Source of the DNA: Kribbella jiaozuonensis
Lineage (GTDB): Bacteria; Actinomycetota; Actinomycetes; Propionibacteriales; Kribbellaceae
Assembly: GCF_005233875.1 (NCBI RefSeq)
Contig: NZ_SZPZ01000004.1
Coordinates: forward strand, 310,001 to 374,000
Direction of reading: 5' to 3'
DNA length: 64,000 nucleotides
The notes beneath the pieces are model-generated. The model was not told the origin of the DNA and searched no databases. It was given only the letters and a program-made list of their open reading frames with translations. This document shows, in pieces, positions 24,615-32,874 of the stretch. Every line of letters starts with the position of its first letter. The first letter of the stretch is position 1. Position numbers and translations under genes: made by a program.

Positions 24615-25904
24615 GTGACCGAAGCCACGTTCGCAGTGCTCGCGCTGCTCGTCCTGGCCTGGGCGGTGACCTCGGACCTCCTGGCCCGGGCCAACATCAC
24701 CGGTCCGCTGGTTTTCACCGCTGCCGGCTTCGTGCTGGGCAACCCGGACTGGGGACCCCTCAAGGTGCACGTCGAGGCCCCATCGGTCCATCTGCTGGCC
24801 GAGCTGACCCTTGCGATGCTGTTGTTCTCGGACGCCTCCAGAGTCAACCTCTCCGGACTGAAACGGGACATCAACCTGCCCGTGCGTCTGCTCGGCATCG
24901 GACTTCCGCTCTCGGTGATTATCGGCTCACTCCTGGCGGCCTGGCTCTTCGACGACTTCACCTGGGCCCTCGCGGGCTTCGTCGGCGCCACGCTGGCTCC
25001 GACCGACGCGGCGCTCAGCGCCCAGGTCGTCAACGACCAACGGATACCCATGCGGCTGCGTCGCGCACTGAACGTGGAGAGCGGACTCAACGACGGCATC
25101 GTGACACCGATCGTCACGTTCACGCTCGCGGTTGCCGCGGGACAACTCGGTACTGCGCAGGAGGGCGACGCCTCCACAGACGGGAGCGGGGCGCTACTCG
25201 AGCTAGCGATCGGCCTCGGCGTCGGCGTAGTGGTCGGGCTCGGAAGCGGCAGGCTCCTGACCTACGGTTCCCGCCGCGACTGGGTCAGCACCGGCGCGGG
25301 ACGGCTCGGCACGTTCGCCGGCGCGCTCAGCAGCTTCGCCCTGGCCGTCGCCTTGAGCGGCAACGGCTTCATCGCGGCGTTCGTGGCCGGCATCGCCTTC
25401 CGGGCGGGACTCGACGAGGACGTCATCGACGCGGACAACGTCATCGAGTTGCCGGAACTCGTCGGCGAGATCCTGGCGTTCGCGGTCTGGTTCCTGTTCG
25501 GCGCCGCGCTGGTGCCCTTCTTCGTCCACAACTTCGACGTGCCGCTCCTCGCGTACGCCGTACTGAGCCTGACCGCGGTCCGCATGGTTCCGGTCGCCCT
25601 GGCGCTGCTGGGGAAGGGTTTGGACAGCCAGACCGTCCTCTTCGTCGGATGGTTCGGGCCTCGTGGTCTGGCATCCGTCGTCTTCGCTTTGCTGGCGATC
25701 GAAGAACTCGGCGAGAACGAGGTGGTGGAACGCGCCGTCGCCGCCGTCGCTCTCACCGTGCTGCTGAGCGTCGTACTGCACGGAATCTCGGCCGGGCCGC
25801 TCGGACGTCGTTACGTCAGGCTCGAACAAGCAGAGGACAGCCCGGGTCCCGGACCTCGGTCACGACGCTCCCCACATCACCACCTCAATAGCGACCTGCG
25901 CTGA
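24615..25904 (+). CDS. Cation:proton antiporter (CPA1, NhaP-like)
   Basis: This 429-residue antiporter has 11-13 spans and the CPA1 landmarks ELTLAMLLFSDASRVN, GATLAPTDAALSAQVVND, LNVESGLNDGIVTP (the ND ion-binding pair) and FVGWFGPRGLASVVFALLA. The GTG start at 24615 has GGAGGCGGCGCG just upstream. It expels Na+ or K+ in exchange for H+, and fits a pH or salt-stress role beside a K+ channel and SulP transporter under the same palindrome. It ends 6 nt before the convergent DUF7144 gene. Confidence 0.92.
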   Translation: MTEATFAVLALLVLAWAVTSDLLARANITGPLVFTAAGFVLGNPDWGPLKVHVEAPSVHLLAELTLAMLLFSDASRVNLSGLKRDINLPVRLLGIGLPLSVIIGSLLAAWLFDDFTWALAGFVGATLAPTDAALSAQVVNDQRIPMRLRRALNVESGLNDGIVTPIVTFTLAVAAGQLGTAQEGDASTDGSGALLELAIGLGVGVVVGLGSGRLLTYGSRRDWVSTGAGRLGTFAGALSSFALAVALSGNGFIAAFVAGIAFRAGLDEDVIDADNVIELPELVGEILAFAVWFLFGAALVPFFVHNFDVPLLAYAVLSLTAVRMVPVALALLGKGLDSQTVLFVGWFGPRGLASVVFALLAIEELGENEVVERAVAAVALTVLLSVVLHGISAGPLGRRYVRLEQAEDSPGPGPRSRRSPHHHLNSDLR

Positions 25905-25910
25905 TCCGGA

Positions 25911-26390
25911 TCAGTGCGGAGGCCTGCGCCGATCGGCGGTGGTGAGCTGAGCTTCCTCGTCTCTGGTCCATGGTGCTTCGTCGATCCCTCCGAGCTGGTC
26001 GCGTACGTCGGACCACCGGGCAGTCAGGGCGTACAGCACGACGACGTCCAGCACGATCATCAGCACCGACCAGACCGGGTAGGCACCGAGCCAGAGGATC
26101 TGTACCACGGCGTGCAGGCTGACGAGCAGGATCGCCGTGATCCTGGCCCACGTCCGCGCCGCGATCAGACCGGCGCCGACGGGCATCAACAGCAGTCCGA
26201 AGATCAGCAGGATCCATCCCCAGCCGGTCACGTCCACGAGGACGAGCTTGCTCGGCGTGACCACCAGACGCTCGTCGGAGAACAGCGCGACAAGCCCCTC
26301 GAAGACGTTGACCAGTCCGATCACCATCAGCACCGCACCGGCGAACACCACGACGCCGGTCATGGCCGCCCCGACCTTTTTCGCAGCCAT
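25911..26390 (-). CDS. DUF7144-type four-span membrane protein (paralogue 2)
   Basis: This 159-residue protein has four spans and the conserved FEGLVALFSDERLVV and VTGWGWILLIFGLLLMPVGAG, matching the protein at 19894-20307. A hydrophilic C-terminal tail of about 35 residues is unique to this copy. ATG 26390 follows GAGAGGAGATACAG. It is driven by a perfect-match palindrome at 26480-26496. Confidence 0.85.
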   Translation of the reverse strand: MAAKKVGAAMTGVVVFAGAVLMVIGLVNVFEGLVALFSDERLVVTPSKLVLVDVTGWGWILLIFGLLLMPVGAGLIAARTWARITAILLVSLHAVVQILWLGAYPVWSVLMIVLDVVVLYALTARWSDVRDQLGGIDEAPWTRDEEAQLTTADRRRPPH

Positions 26391-26450
26391 CTCTGTATCT
26401 CCTCTCGCTGCGTCGGCCGACCGCCGGAGTCGGCGACGGCTCGCACCTGG

Positions 26451-26496
26451 ATGCTGACTCTCGCCACCCGGCAGGCACCTCACCCCGGGAGGATGA
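26451..26496 (-). promoter_or_regulatory. Regulon palindrome and -10 for second DUF7144 gene
   Basis: TCACCCCGGGAGGATGA at 26480-26496 matches all 12 positions. CAGCAT (26456-26451) lies 23 nt downstream on the minus strand. A second full-match palindrome (26539-26555) faces the other way in the same gap. Confidence 0.68.
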
Positions 26497-26538
26497 GTCC
26501 CGGCTACTCGCTGTCGCCGTACGTCCCGATCGGTCGGT

Positions 26539-26583
26539 TCATCCGCCGGGGGTGAGGTTCCGTGCGCCGGCGGCAGCGACGAT
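26539..26583 (+). promoter_or_regulatory. Regulon palindrome and -10 for DUF4239 gene
   Basis: TCATCCGCCGGGGGTGA at 26539-26555 matches all 12 positions, and GACGAT (26578-26583) lies 22 nt downstream. The gene begins at 26613 with GAGGAGG before it. Confidence 0.7.
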
Positions 26584-26612
26584 CGAGCCTGGCCACAGGC
26601 GAGGAGGCGCGG

Positions 26613-27431
26613 ATGAACCTCGTCTGGGCTGCTCTGGTCAGTGTCCTCGCGACCGCCGTCACCGTCACGGCGATGCTCCTCGTGCGCAGGCGGGCGCCGC
26701 AGGGCGGCCACTTCAGCGATGGTGACCGCGCCTCGGGAGTCTTCGGTGTGCTCGCCACCGGATTCTCCGTGCTGCTCGGTTTCATCATCTTCCTGTCGTT
26801 CAGCTCGTACGACCAGTCACGAACCGGCGCCGAGACCGAGGCGACGATCGTGGCGCAACAGGTCCAAACGGCCCAGTTCCTGCCGGCCAGGACCGAGCTC
26901 ACCGGCGAGCTGATCTGCTACGCACGGTCCGTGGCCGGGGTCGAGTGGGATGCGCTGGACACCGGCACGCTCGGGAACTCCGTCAATCCGTGGGGTGTCG
27001 AGATGTACCGGACGATCTCGGCCGTCGCCCCGCGGACGCCGGTCGAGCAGTCGGCGTACGACCGCTGGATGGACCAGACCGCCGCACGGGAACAGGCCCG
27101 CATCGACCGCGTGCACGGGGCGGAGGGGATCATCCCGGCGCCGGTGTGGCTGGTCCTGTCGGTCATCTCCGTGGTGATCTTCGGGTACCTGCTGTTCTTC
27201 GCCGACCCGGCCGAGGGCGCGGTGACGCAGGGCCTGCTGATGGGCAGCGTGACGATGGTCATCACGCTCTTGCTGTTCCTGCTCGTCTTCTTCGACCATC
27301 CGCACGGCGACGGGGTCGGCAGGCTGCAGCCGACCGCCATGGTGCGAACCATCGACCAGATCGATGCCTCGCTCAAGCTGGTCGGGCTCCACGTCACCCC
27401 TCCGTGTGACGAGCACGGCAGCCGACGCTGA
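26613..27431 (+). CDS. DUF4239 (bestrophin-like) membrane protein
   Basis: This 272-residue protein has two N-terminal spans (about 3-24 and 48-68), a soluble middle region with Cys in ELICYARSVAGVEW, and two C-terminal spans (IPAPVWLVLSVISVVIFGY and GSVTMVITLLLFLLVFF) followed by DHPHGDGVGRLQP. This is the DUF4239 layout, for which a bestrophin-like channel role has been suggested. ATG 26613 is preceded by GAGGAGG. No enzyme motif is seen. Confidence 0.82.
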   Translation: MNLVWAALVSVLATAVTVTAMLLVRRRAPQGGHFSDGDRASGVFGVLATGFSVLLGFIIFLSFSSYDQSRTGAETEATIVAQQVQTAQFLPARTELTGELICYARSVAGVEWDALDTGTLGNSVNPWGVEMYRTISAVAPRTPVEQSAYDRWMDQTAAREQARIDRVHGAEGIIPAPVWLVLSVISVVIFGYLLFFADPAEGAVTQGLLMGSVTMVITLLLFLLVFFDHPHGDGVGRLQPTAMVRTIDQIDASLKLVGLHVTPPCDEHGSRR

Positions 27432-27445
27432 AGAAGGCCCGGTGA

Positions 27446-27490
27446 TCGTTCAGCAGGGATGATGCGGCGGTCAGGGTGCTGGTGAATCGT
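27446..27490 (+). promoter_or_regulatory. Regulon palindrome (weaker) and -10 for second DUF2252 gene
   Basis: TCGTTCAGCAGGGATGA at 27446-27462 matches 10 of 12 positions; the GGATGA half is perfect. AATCGT (27485-27490) lies exactly 22 nt downstream. The match would be weak alone, but position and spacing agree with the stronger sites. Confidence 0.5.
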
Positions 27491-27538
27491 CGGCTGAGTA
27501 CACGCAACCCAGGGGTGGGAAGAGAAGGGCGGCCGATC

Positions 27539-29032
27539 ATGTCGACGACAGTTGAACATCTGACTCTGGACGAGCGGAGCGCACGCGGCGTGCAGGCTCG
27601 CACCCGCGCGATGCCGGACAGTCACGCCGGGTGGAAGCCCGCCTCGGACCGGCCGGACCCGGTAGCACTCATCGAGGAGCAGAATCTCCGGCGGGACGCG
27701 GACCTGGTTCCGGTCCGGCACGGCCGGATGATGGCCTCGCCGTTCACCTTCTATCGCGGTGCCGCCAGGATCATGGCCGCCGACCTGGCCGACACGCCCA
27801 CCTCCGGTCTCCAGGTCCAGCTGTGCGGGGACGCCCACCTGTCGAACTTCGGCGCGTTCGCCTCGCCGGAACGAAATCTGGTGTTCGACATCAACGACTT
27901 CGACGAGACCCTTCCGGGCCCGTTCGAGTACGACGTCAAGCGGCTGGCCGCGAGTCTCATGGTCGCGGCCCAGAACAACGGCTGCTCGGAGTCGGACGCT
28001 CGTGCGATCACGAAGGCCTGTGTCACCTCCTACCGGGAGTCGATGGCCGAGTTCGCCGGCCTCAAGACTCTCGACGTGTGGTACGCCCACCTTGCCGAGG
28101 ACCAGATCAAGCAGTCGATGGCCGCGTTCCTGTCCGGGGCCGACGGCAACGGCAAGGGTTCCAAGAAGGGCAAGCGCAAGGGCAATCGCGAGGAGGACGG
28201 CATCAGCGGGCTGACGCCGAAGCAGGCGAAACAGGCCCAGAAGCGGTTCGAGAAGAACGCACTGAAGACGCACTCCCGGACCAGCGACCAGGCCCTGTCC
28301 AAGCTCGGCGAAGAGGTCGACGGCCGCTACCGGATCGTCAGTGTCCCGCCGGTGATCGTCCCCGTGCGCGACCTGCACACGACGTACGGCGTTGAGCCGG
28401 GAGAACTCGAGCAAACCGTCTTCGGTCTGTTCCGGGACTACCGTTCCACCCTCCGGCTCGACCTCCGCCAGCTGCTGCAGCGCTTCGAGGTCGTCGACTG
28501 GGCCCGGAAGGTCGTCGGTGTCGGCAGTGTCGGAACGCGCGCGTTCATCGTCCTCCTGCAGGGCCGTGACGCCGGCGATCCACTGTTCCTCCAGGTGAAG
28601 GAAGCCACCAGGTCGGTGCTCGAAGGAACCTTGCGCAAGAGCGCGTTCAAGCAATCGGGCGAGCGGGTGGTCCAGGGCCAGCGAATGATGCAGGCCAACA
28701 GCGACATCTTCCTGGGCTGGTCCAAAGGGGTTCAGGCCGACCGCTACTTCTACTGGCGCCAACTGCGCGACATGAAGGGCTCGGCGCTGGTGGAGCTGAT
28801 GCCACCTGCGGCGCTGGCCTGGTACGGCCGCACGTGCGGGTGGACGCTGGCCCGTGCACACGCACGAACCGGCGACCCGGTGTCGATCTCGGCGTACCTC
28901 GGCGACGACGACGGCTTCGACAAGTCGATCACTGACTTCTCCGAACGCTATGCGGCCCAGAACGACCAGGACTTCGCCGATTTCGCCAAGGCCATCGCCT
29001 CGAACCGGATCGAGGCCATCCCGGACGTCTGA
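27539..29032 (+). CDS. DUF2252 family protein (paralogue 2)
   Basis: This 497-residue paralogue of the 9117-10619 protein has RHGRMMASPFTFYRG, LCGDAHLSNFGAF, LVFDINDFDETLPGP and VGVGSVGTRAFIVLLQGRD. It differs by a Lys/Gly-rich insertion in mid-protein (near 200-215), where the first copy has a shorter loop. The APH-like GDAHxxN / DINDFDE arrangement hints at a kinase fold. ATG 27539 follows AGAGAAGGGCGG. Confidence 0.88.
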   Translation: MSTTVEHLTLDERSARGVQARTRAMPDSHAGWKPASDRPDPVALIEEQNLRRDADLVPVRHGRMMASPFTFYRGAARIMAADLADTPTSGLQVQLCGDAHLSNFGAFASPERNLVFDINDFDETLPGPFEYDVKRLAASLMVAAQNNGCSESDARAITKACVTSYRESMAEFAGLKTLDVWYAHLAEDQIKQSMAAFLSGADGNGKGSKKGKRKGNREEDGISGLTPKQAKQAQKRFEKNALKTHSRTSDQALSKLGEEVDGRYRIVSVPPVIVPVRDLHTTYGVEPGELEQTVFGLFRDYRSTLRLDLRQLLQRFEVVDWARKVVGVGSVGTRAFIVLLQGRDAGDPLFLQVKEATRSVLEGTLRKSAFKQSGERVVQGQRMMQANSDIFLGWSKGVQADRYFYWRQLRDMKGSALVELMPPAALAWYGRTCGWTLARAHARTGDPVSISAYLGDDDGFDKSITDFSERYAAQNDQDFADFAKAIASNRIEAIPDV

Positions 29033-29112
29033 CCACCCGGGTCGACAGCTCGGCCGGCGTGCGGATCCCGGAGCACGTCCGGTCGAGCTGGGGCTTCCCG
29101 GGTCAGCCCGGA

Positions 29113-29613
29113 CTACTTGGCCGCGTTCTTGACCTCGGTCGCACTGTCCGCGTCGACCTCGTGCTTGGTCACCTTCTCCGCGTGCGACAGCGCCTTGTCG
29201 ACGTCGGTGACCCAGGTTTCCTCGAACAGCGCCACGATGCCCGAGCTGTTCGCCGGCAAGGAGTCCTCGACGTCGGCCTTGATCGCCGCCTTCTCCCGGT
29301 GGGACTTCAGACCACCGATGCCGAGACCCGCTCCCGCACCGACCGCCGCACCGGCCAGCAGGCTCGGTGGGAAGATCAGGCCGATGACCGCACCGCCGAC
29401 TGCACCCCAGGCAGCGCCCTTCCGGGCCGTGTGGAAGTCGTCGTCGACCATGATCTTGCCGTCGGCGCCGCGGCTGATGAGGACCAGCCCGTCGACCTTG
29501 ATCAGATCGTCCGAAGCGGCTTGCTTGATCGTGTCCCAATCGACGCGCGCCGCCGCCGCATCGGTGTACGCGGCGATGTACAGGGCGACGGGAGCCTTCA
29601 TGTCAGATCCCAC
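29113..29613 (-). CDS. DUF1269-type glycine-zipper membrane protein
   Basis: This 166-residue protein has an N-terminal alpha/beta segment (VALYIAAYTDAAAARVDW), a Gly/Ala-rich hydrophobic stretch (GAAWGAVGGAVIGLIFPPSL, then AGAAVGAGAGLGIGG), and a charged C-terminus. This is the DUF1269 pattern. GTG 29613 is preceded by AAAGGAGA at good spacing; ATG 29601 is the alternative. It lies downstream of the palindrome at 29695-29711. Confidence 0.8.
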   Translation of the reverse strand: MGSDMKAPVALYIAAYTDAAAARVDWDTIKQAASDDLIKVDGLVLISRGADGKIMVDDDFHTARKGAAWGAVGGAVIGLIFPPSLLAGAAVGAGAGLGIGGLKSHREKAAIKADVEDSLPANSSGIVALFEETWVTDVDKALSHAEKVTKHEVDADSATEVKNAAK

Positions 29614-29666
29614 GGGTCTCTCCTTTGATCACGCGACCGCGGCCGCACCCGAGTCCTAGGCTCCTC

Positions 29667-29711
29667 ACGATGCCTCCGGCGCCGAGGTGCGGCGTCACCC
29701 CGGGCGGACTA
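29667..29711 (-). promoter_or_regulatory. Regulon palindrome (half strong) and -10 for DUF1269 gene
   Basis: TCACCCCGGGCGGACTA at 29695-29711 has a perfect TCACCC half and a degenerate other half (10 of 12). CATCGT (29672-29667), within GGCATCGTG, lies exactly 22 nt downstream on the minus strand, as at 13682 and 20338. Confidence 0.65.
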
Positions 29712-29741
29712 GTCGGCCTTCAGGGCGTCGCTGCCCCCTGA

Positions 29742-30617
29742 TCAGGTGCTGATCTTGAACTTCGGCGACATCGCCAGCTCGGCCAGTTGGCGGGTGGTGA
29801 AGACCGGTTGCGTCAGTGGCGATCGGCCCTCGCGGTCGGTCTTCCTGGACTGGGCGAGGACCACGACGGTGCCGTCGTCGTAGCGGTAAGCAGCCCACTG
29901 GTCGTAGCTGTGGTGGCCCTTGGCGGTCACCACACCGACCTTCTTGCCGCCGATGTCCATCACAGTGCAGGTACCGGACCCACCCCAGAACTCCCCCGCC
30001 AGCTTGCACGGAGTCGTCGCCGGTTTCCCGGTGGGTGTGGTCGCCTGCACCAGCAACTGGCCGAGCCGGTTGTCCTTCTGGACCGGGATGATGGCCTGGT
30101 ACTCCCAGTAGTCCTGCTCCCCGTCGTTCGACGCGTACTGCGCCTGCGGCCATCTCATCGCGCGTCCGTCCGGGTACTTCACATCCGGCGTGCTGAAGCC
30201 CGCCGGCACGGACGAGCTGAGGTCCTGCATCAACGTCACCGCCCGATCGGCGCGCGGACCCGCGCTCGCCGTCCGGTCCACCTGGCCCTCCGGCCACGGG
30301 TCACCGGACTTCCGCGTCGTCGGCGCCTTCGGCAGCAGGGTGGAGGTCGCGCGCGGCGTCGGCACTGACGGCGACGTACTGGGGACGCCGGCCACCATCT
30401 GGCCCGTCGACCGGCCACCCGTGTGGTGCGCGACCAGTGCGGGACCGGCCCCGATGCCAACAACCAACGTGGCGACGGCGGCCGCGGCCAGTACCGCCGT
30501 ACGTCGCTTGCGCGCCCGGCGGGCCTGATCGAGAGCATGCGCAGGATCCATCGACGGCGGCGGGCTGCTCCGCACCATCACGTCGTGCAGCGCCTCGCTG
30601 AGATCGTCTTCGTTCAT
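29742..30617 (-). CDS. Single-span membrane protein coupled to SigE-family sigma factor
   Basis: This 291-residue protein has a short cytoplasmic N-terminus (1-39), one membrane span (about 41-62, VLAAAAVATLVVGIGAGPAL), a Ser/Thr/Pro-rich linker and an outside domain with one Cys pair (TTPCKLAGEFWGGSGTC). ATG 30617 overlaps the sigma factor stop (ATGA). The topology is that of a membrane partner or anti-sigma-like protein, but no zinc anti-sigma motif is visible. Regulation of the sigma factor is therefore inferred from coupling only. Confidence 0.72.
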   Translation of the reverse strand: MNEDDLSEALHDVMVRSSPPPSMDPAHALDQARRARKRRTAVLAAAAVATLVVGIGAGPALVAHHTGGRSTGQMVAGVPSTSPSVPTPRATSTLLPKAPTTRKSGDPWPEGQVDRTASAGPRADRAVTLMQDLSSSVPAGFSTPDVKYPDGRAMRWPQAQYASNDGEQDYWEYQAIIPVQKDNRLGQLLVQATTPTGKPATTPCKLAGEFWGGSGTCTVMDIGGKKVGVVTAKGHHSYDQWAAYRYDDGTVVVLAQSRKTDREGRSPLTQPVFTTRQLAELAMSPKFKIST

Positions 30618-31108
30618 CGAACCTTCTCCTCTTCCAGCAGACCGCGCAGCGTCGCCAGCCCGCGCGCGGCCTGGCTCTTCACATTTCCTGCCGAGCAATC
30701 GAGCAATGCCGCCGTCTGCTCGACGGACTGGTCCTCCCAGTACCGCAGGACGAGGACGGCGCGTTGCCTCGGCGGCACCTTCGCGAGCGCCTCCAGCAAC
30801 ACGAGCCGTTCGTCGGCAAGGCCGGAGGACGGCGACGCCCGATCGGTCTCCGCGGACCCGACCGACTCGTGCCGGAACCACCCCCGGCGTCGCTCGGACA
30901 GGAACGTGCGTACGAGCGTCTGCCTGGTGTAGCTGTCCATCGCCTCGTGCCGCTGGATCCGGCGCCACACCAGATAGATCTTCGTGAACGTCTGCTGGAC
31001 CAGGTCCTCCGCTCGATGCCAGTCGCCGCACAGCAGGTACGCCGTGCCACGCATGGCGTCCGACCGTGCAGCGAAGTACGCCTCGAATGCGGCGTCCCTG
31101 TCACTCAT
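30614..31108 (-). CDS. SigE-family ECF RNA polymerase sigma factor
   Basis: This 164-residue ECF sigma factor of the actinobacterial SigE-like subgroup has region 2 as FEAYFAARSDAMRGTAYLLC...AEDLVQQTFTKIYLVWRRI and region 4 as LAKVPPRQRAVLVLRYWEDQ with SVEQTAALLDCSAGNVKSQA. No C-terminal extension is present. It is translationally coupled to a membrane protein (29742-30617). Targets are unknown. Confidence 0.92.
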   Translation of the reverse strand: MSDRDAAFEAYFAARSDAMRGTAYLLCGDWHRAEDLVQQTFTKIYLVWRRIQRHEAMDSYTRQTLVRTFLSERRRGWFRHESVGSAETDRASPSSGLADERLVLLEALAKVPPRQRAVLVLRYWEDQSVEQTAALLDCSAGNVKSQAARGLATLRGLLEEEKVR

Positions 31109-31192
31109 CTGTCCTCCCCGTCCTCGGTACCGGGTTAGACACGCCTATGGGTGCAAAGTTGGTTGCATCGCCTCGACAAGGATGTGGTGAGG

Positions 31193-31999
31193 ATGACGGC
31201 TTCGAACGGTTGGCCGGTCGTGCTGCTTCACGGGTGGCCGGTCACAGAGAGGCACTGGGACAGTCTGCTGCCGCTCCTGAGTGGGAGTGGTTTCGCGCCG
31301 GTTCCGGTCGCGCTGCCGGGGCTCGGTACGCCGGTGGGGAGCGCGACCGGCTTCCGGAAGAGCGACCTCGCCGACCACCTCATCGACGAGCTCAGCAACC
31401 GCGGGCTGACCCGCTTCTCCCTGGTCGGCCACGACTGGGGCGGCACGGTCGCCCTTCTCCTGGCCGCTGCCATGCCCCAGGCGGTGAACGCGCTCGTGAT
31501 CGAGGAGGAGATCCTCCCCGGGATCGACGTCGACATCCCGGCACCTGGCGCCGACTATTACCCGACCTGGCACGGACCGTTCAACCGCACCCCCGGCCTC
31601 GCCGAGCAGCTCGTCCCGGGACGAGAGGATGCGTACTACGGAACCTTCCTCCGCCAGAGCGCCGGCCCGGCCGGACTGGACCCGGACACGCTCCGCTCCT
31701 ACATCGACGCCTACACGACGGCCGACGCCCTGGAGGCCGGGCTCGGCTACTACCGAGCCCGCCCCGACGACATCACCGACGTACGACGACTCCAGGCGAA
31801 GCCGATCCACACACCCGTGCTGGCGCTCGGAGGCCGCTACGCGATGGGTACCGCCGTCGCGGACGGCCTCCGCACGCTGTCGACACAGGTCACGGGCCTC
31901 GTCCTGGAGCAGTCCGGCCACTACCCCGCCGAACAAGAACCCGAACCCACGGCCGAAGCCATCGTCGACTTCTTGAGTCAGATCGGCAGGGGGTCGTAG
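31193..31999 (+). CDS. Alpha/beta hydrolase, epoxide hydrolase-like
   Basis: This 268-residue protein has LLHGWPVTERHWDSL (oxyanion loop) and the nucleophile elbow LVGHDWGG with Asp as in epoxide hydrolases and haloalkane dehalogenases, then EQSGHYPAEQEPE carrying the catalytic His. The start is uncertain: ATG 31193 is chosen over in-frame codons to 31151 because homologous sequence begins near NGWPVVLLHG. Its last 22 nt overlap the convergent PhyH gene. Confidence 0.85.
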   Translation: MTASNGWPVVLLHGWPVTERHWDSLLPLLSGSGFAPVPVALPGLGTPVGSATGFRKSDLADHLIDELSNRGLTRFSLVGHDWGGTVALLLAAAMPQAVNALVIEEEILPGIDVDIPAPGADYYPTWHGPFNRTPGLAEQLVPGREDAYYGTFLRQSAGPAGLDPDTLRSYIDAYTTADALEAGLGYYRARPDDITDVRRLQAKPIHTPVLALGGRYAMGTAVADGLRTLSTQVTGLVLEQSGHYPAEQEPEPTAEAIVDFLSQIGRGS

Positions 32000-32757
32000 T
32001 TGGCGCCGAACGGCGCGTCGGGCCGAGCGAACTCACCCATCAGGGCGCGCCGCAGCGGCGTGGTGCGGTCGAGGAACTCGGGGTCGTTGCTGAGGCGGTC
32101 GGCCGGGCGGACCCACGGCGGGCTGTAGACGTAGTGGGTGGTGAATCGGTCGTAGTCGCCGTCGTGGCGGAAGGTCCGGTGCCAGACGCCGTTGTGGAAC
32201 ACCAGGGCGGAGCCCGCCTCGGCGCAGATGACGTGGCCGATCGCGATGTCGCCCTTGTTCTTCCGGATGGAATCGGGCAGCGGGACCCGCGAGCGGTGGC
32301 TGCCGGGGATCAGTTCCATGTTGCCCATGCCGGGCACGGTCTGATCGGTGAGCAGGTACGACACGCGCAGCTGGATCAACGGAACCGGGTAGCCCAGGTC
32401 CTTGAAGTCGAACGCGGACGAGCCGTCCTGGTGCCAACCGCCGTTCCCCGCGTGCGCCGGTTGCATGGTGTTCCAGCCTGCCTGCAGGACGAATCGGTCG
32501 CCGAGCAGCCCCTGCACCTTCGGAAGGACGTCAGGATGATCGATCAGCCGCTCGAGCACCGGCTCGCTCTCGTACGTCCGGCCGATCTGCCCGAACTCGC
32601 GGTCGCGGCTCTCGTGCAGACGCTGCGACACGTCGTACGCCTCTGCGGCCTCGTCCTTGGTCAAGACGTTGGGGATCAGGAAGTAACCCCACGACTCGAA
32701 GATGAAGCGGTCGGTCTCGGTCAGCTGCCCTTTGTCTACGACGGGATCAAGCATCAC
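31978..32757 (-). CDS. Phytanoyl-CoA dioxygenase (PhyH) family oxygenase
   Basis: This 259-residue Fe(II)/2-oxoglutarate oxygenase has the metal motif GGWHQDGSSAFDF (HxD) with the distal His in VFHNGVWHRTFRHDGDYDR, followed by Arg for 2-oxoglutarate. It is of normal length for bacterial PhyH proteins. The substrate is not predictable, since the family hydroxylates many small metabolites. A 117-bp gap upstream holds a perfect 6-5-6 inverted repeat at 32835-32851. Confidence 0.88.
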   Translation of the reverse strand: MMLDPVVDKGQLTETDRFIFESWGYFLIPNVLTKDEAAEAYDVSQRLHESRDREFGQIGRTYESEPVLERLIDHPDVLPKVQGLLGDRFVLQAGWNTMQPAHAGNGGWHQDGSSAFDFKDLGYPVPLIQLRVSYLLTDQTVPGMGNMELIPGSHRSRVPLPDSIRKNKGDIAIGHVICAEAGSALVFHNGVWHRTFRHDGDYDRFTTHYVYSPPWVRPADRLSNDPEFLDRTTPLRRALMGEFARPDAPFGANYDPLPI

Positions 32758-32834
32758 TCAGCCCTCTTCGTCAGGTTGTCACCGCGGATGGTTGCGGACG
32801 CCATCCAATTCTGGCCCACTCGTATACCGATAAA

Positions 32835-32851
32835 CATCCGATGCCCGGATG
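32835..32851. promoter_or_regulatory. Inverted repeat upstream of PhyH gene
   Basis: CATCCGATGCCCGGATG has perfect 6-bp arms around 5 bp, 77 nt upstream of the PhyH start. It differs in its arms from the stress-regulon palindrome. It may be an operator for this gene or a short hairpin after the pentapeptide gene; the evidence is the symmetry alone. Confidence 0.35.
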
Positions 32852-32874
32852 CGGTCAGCGGCCGGGACGGGCGG

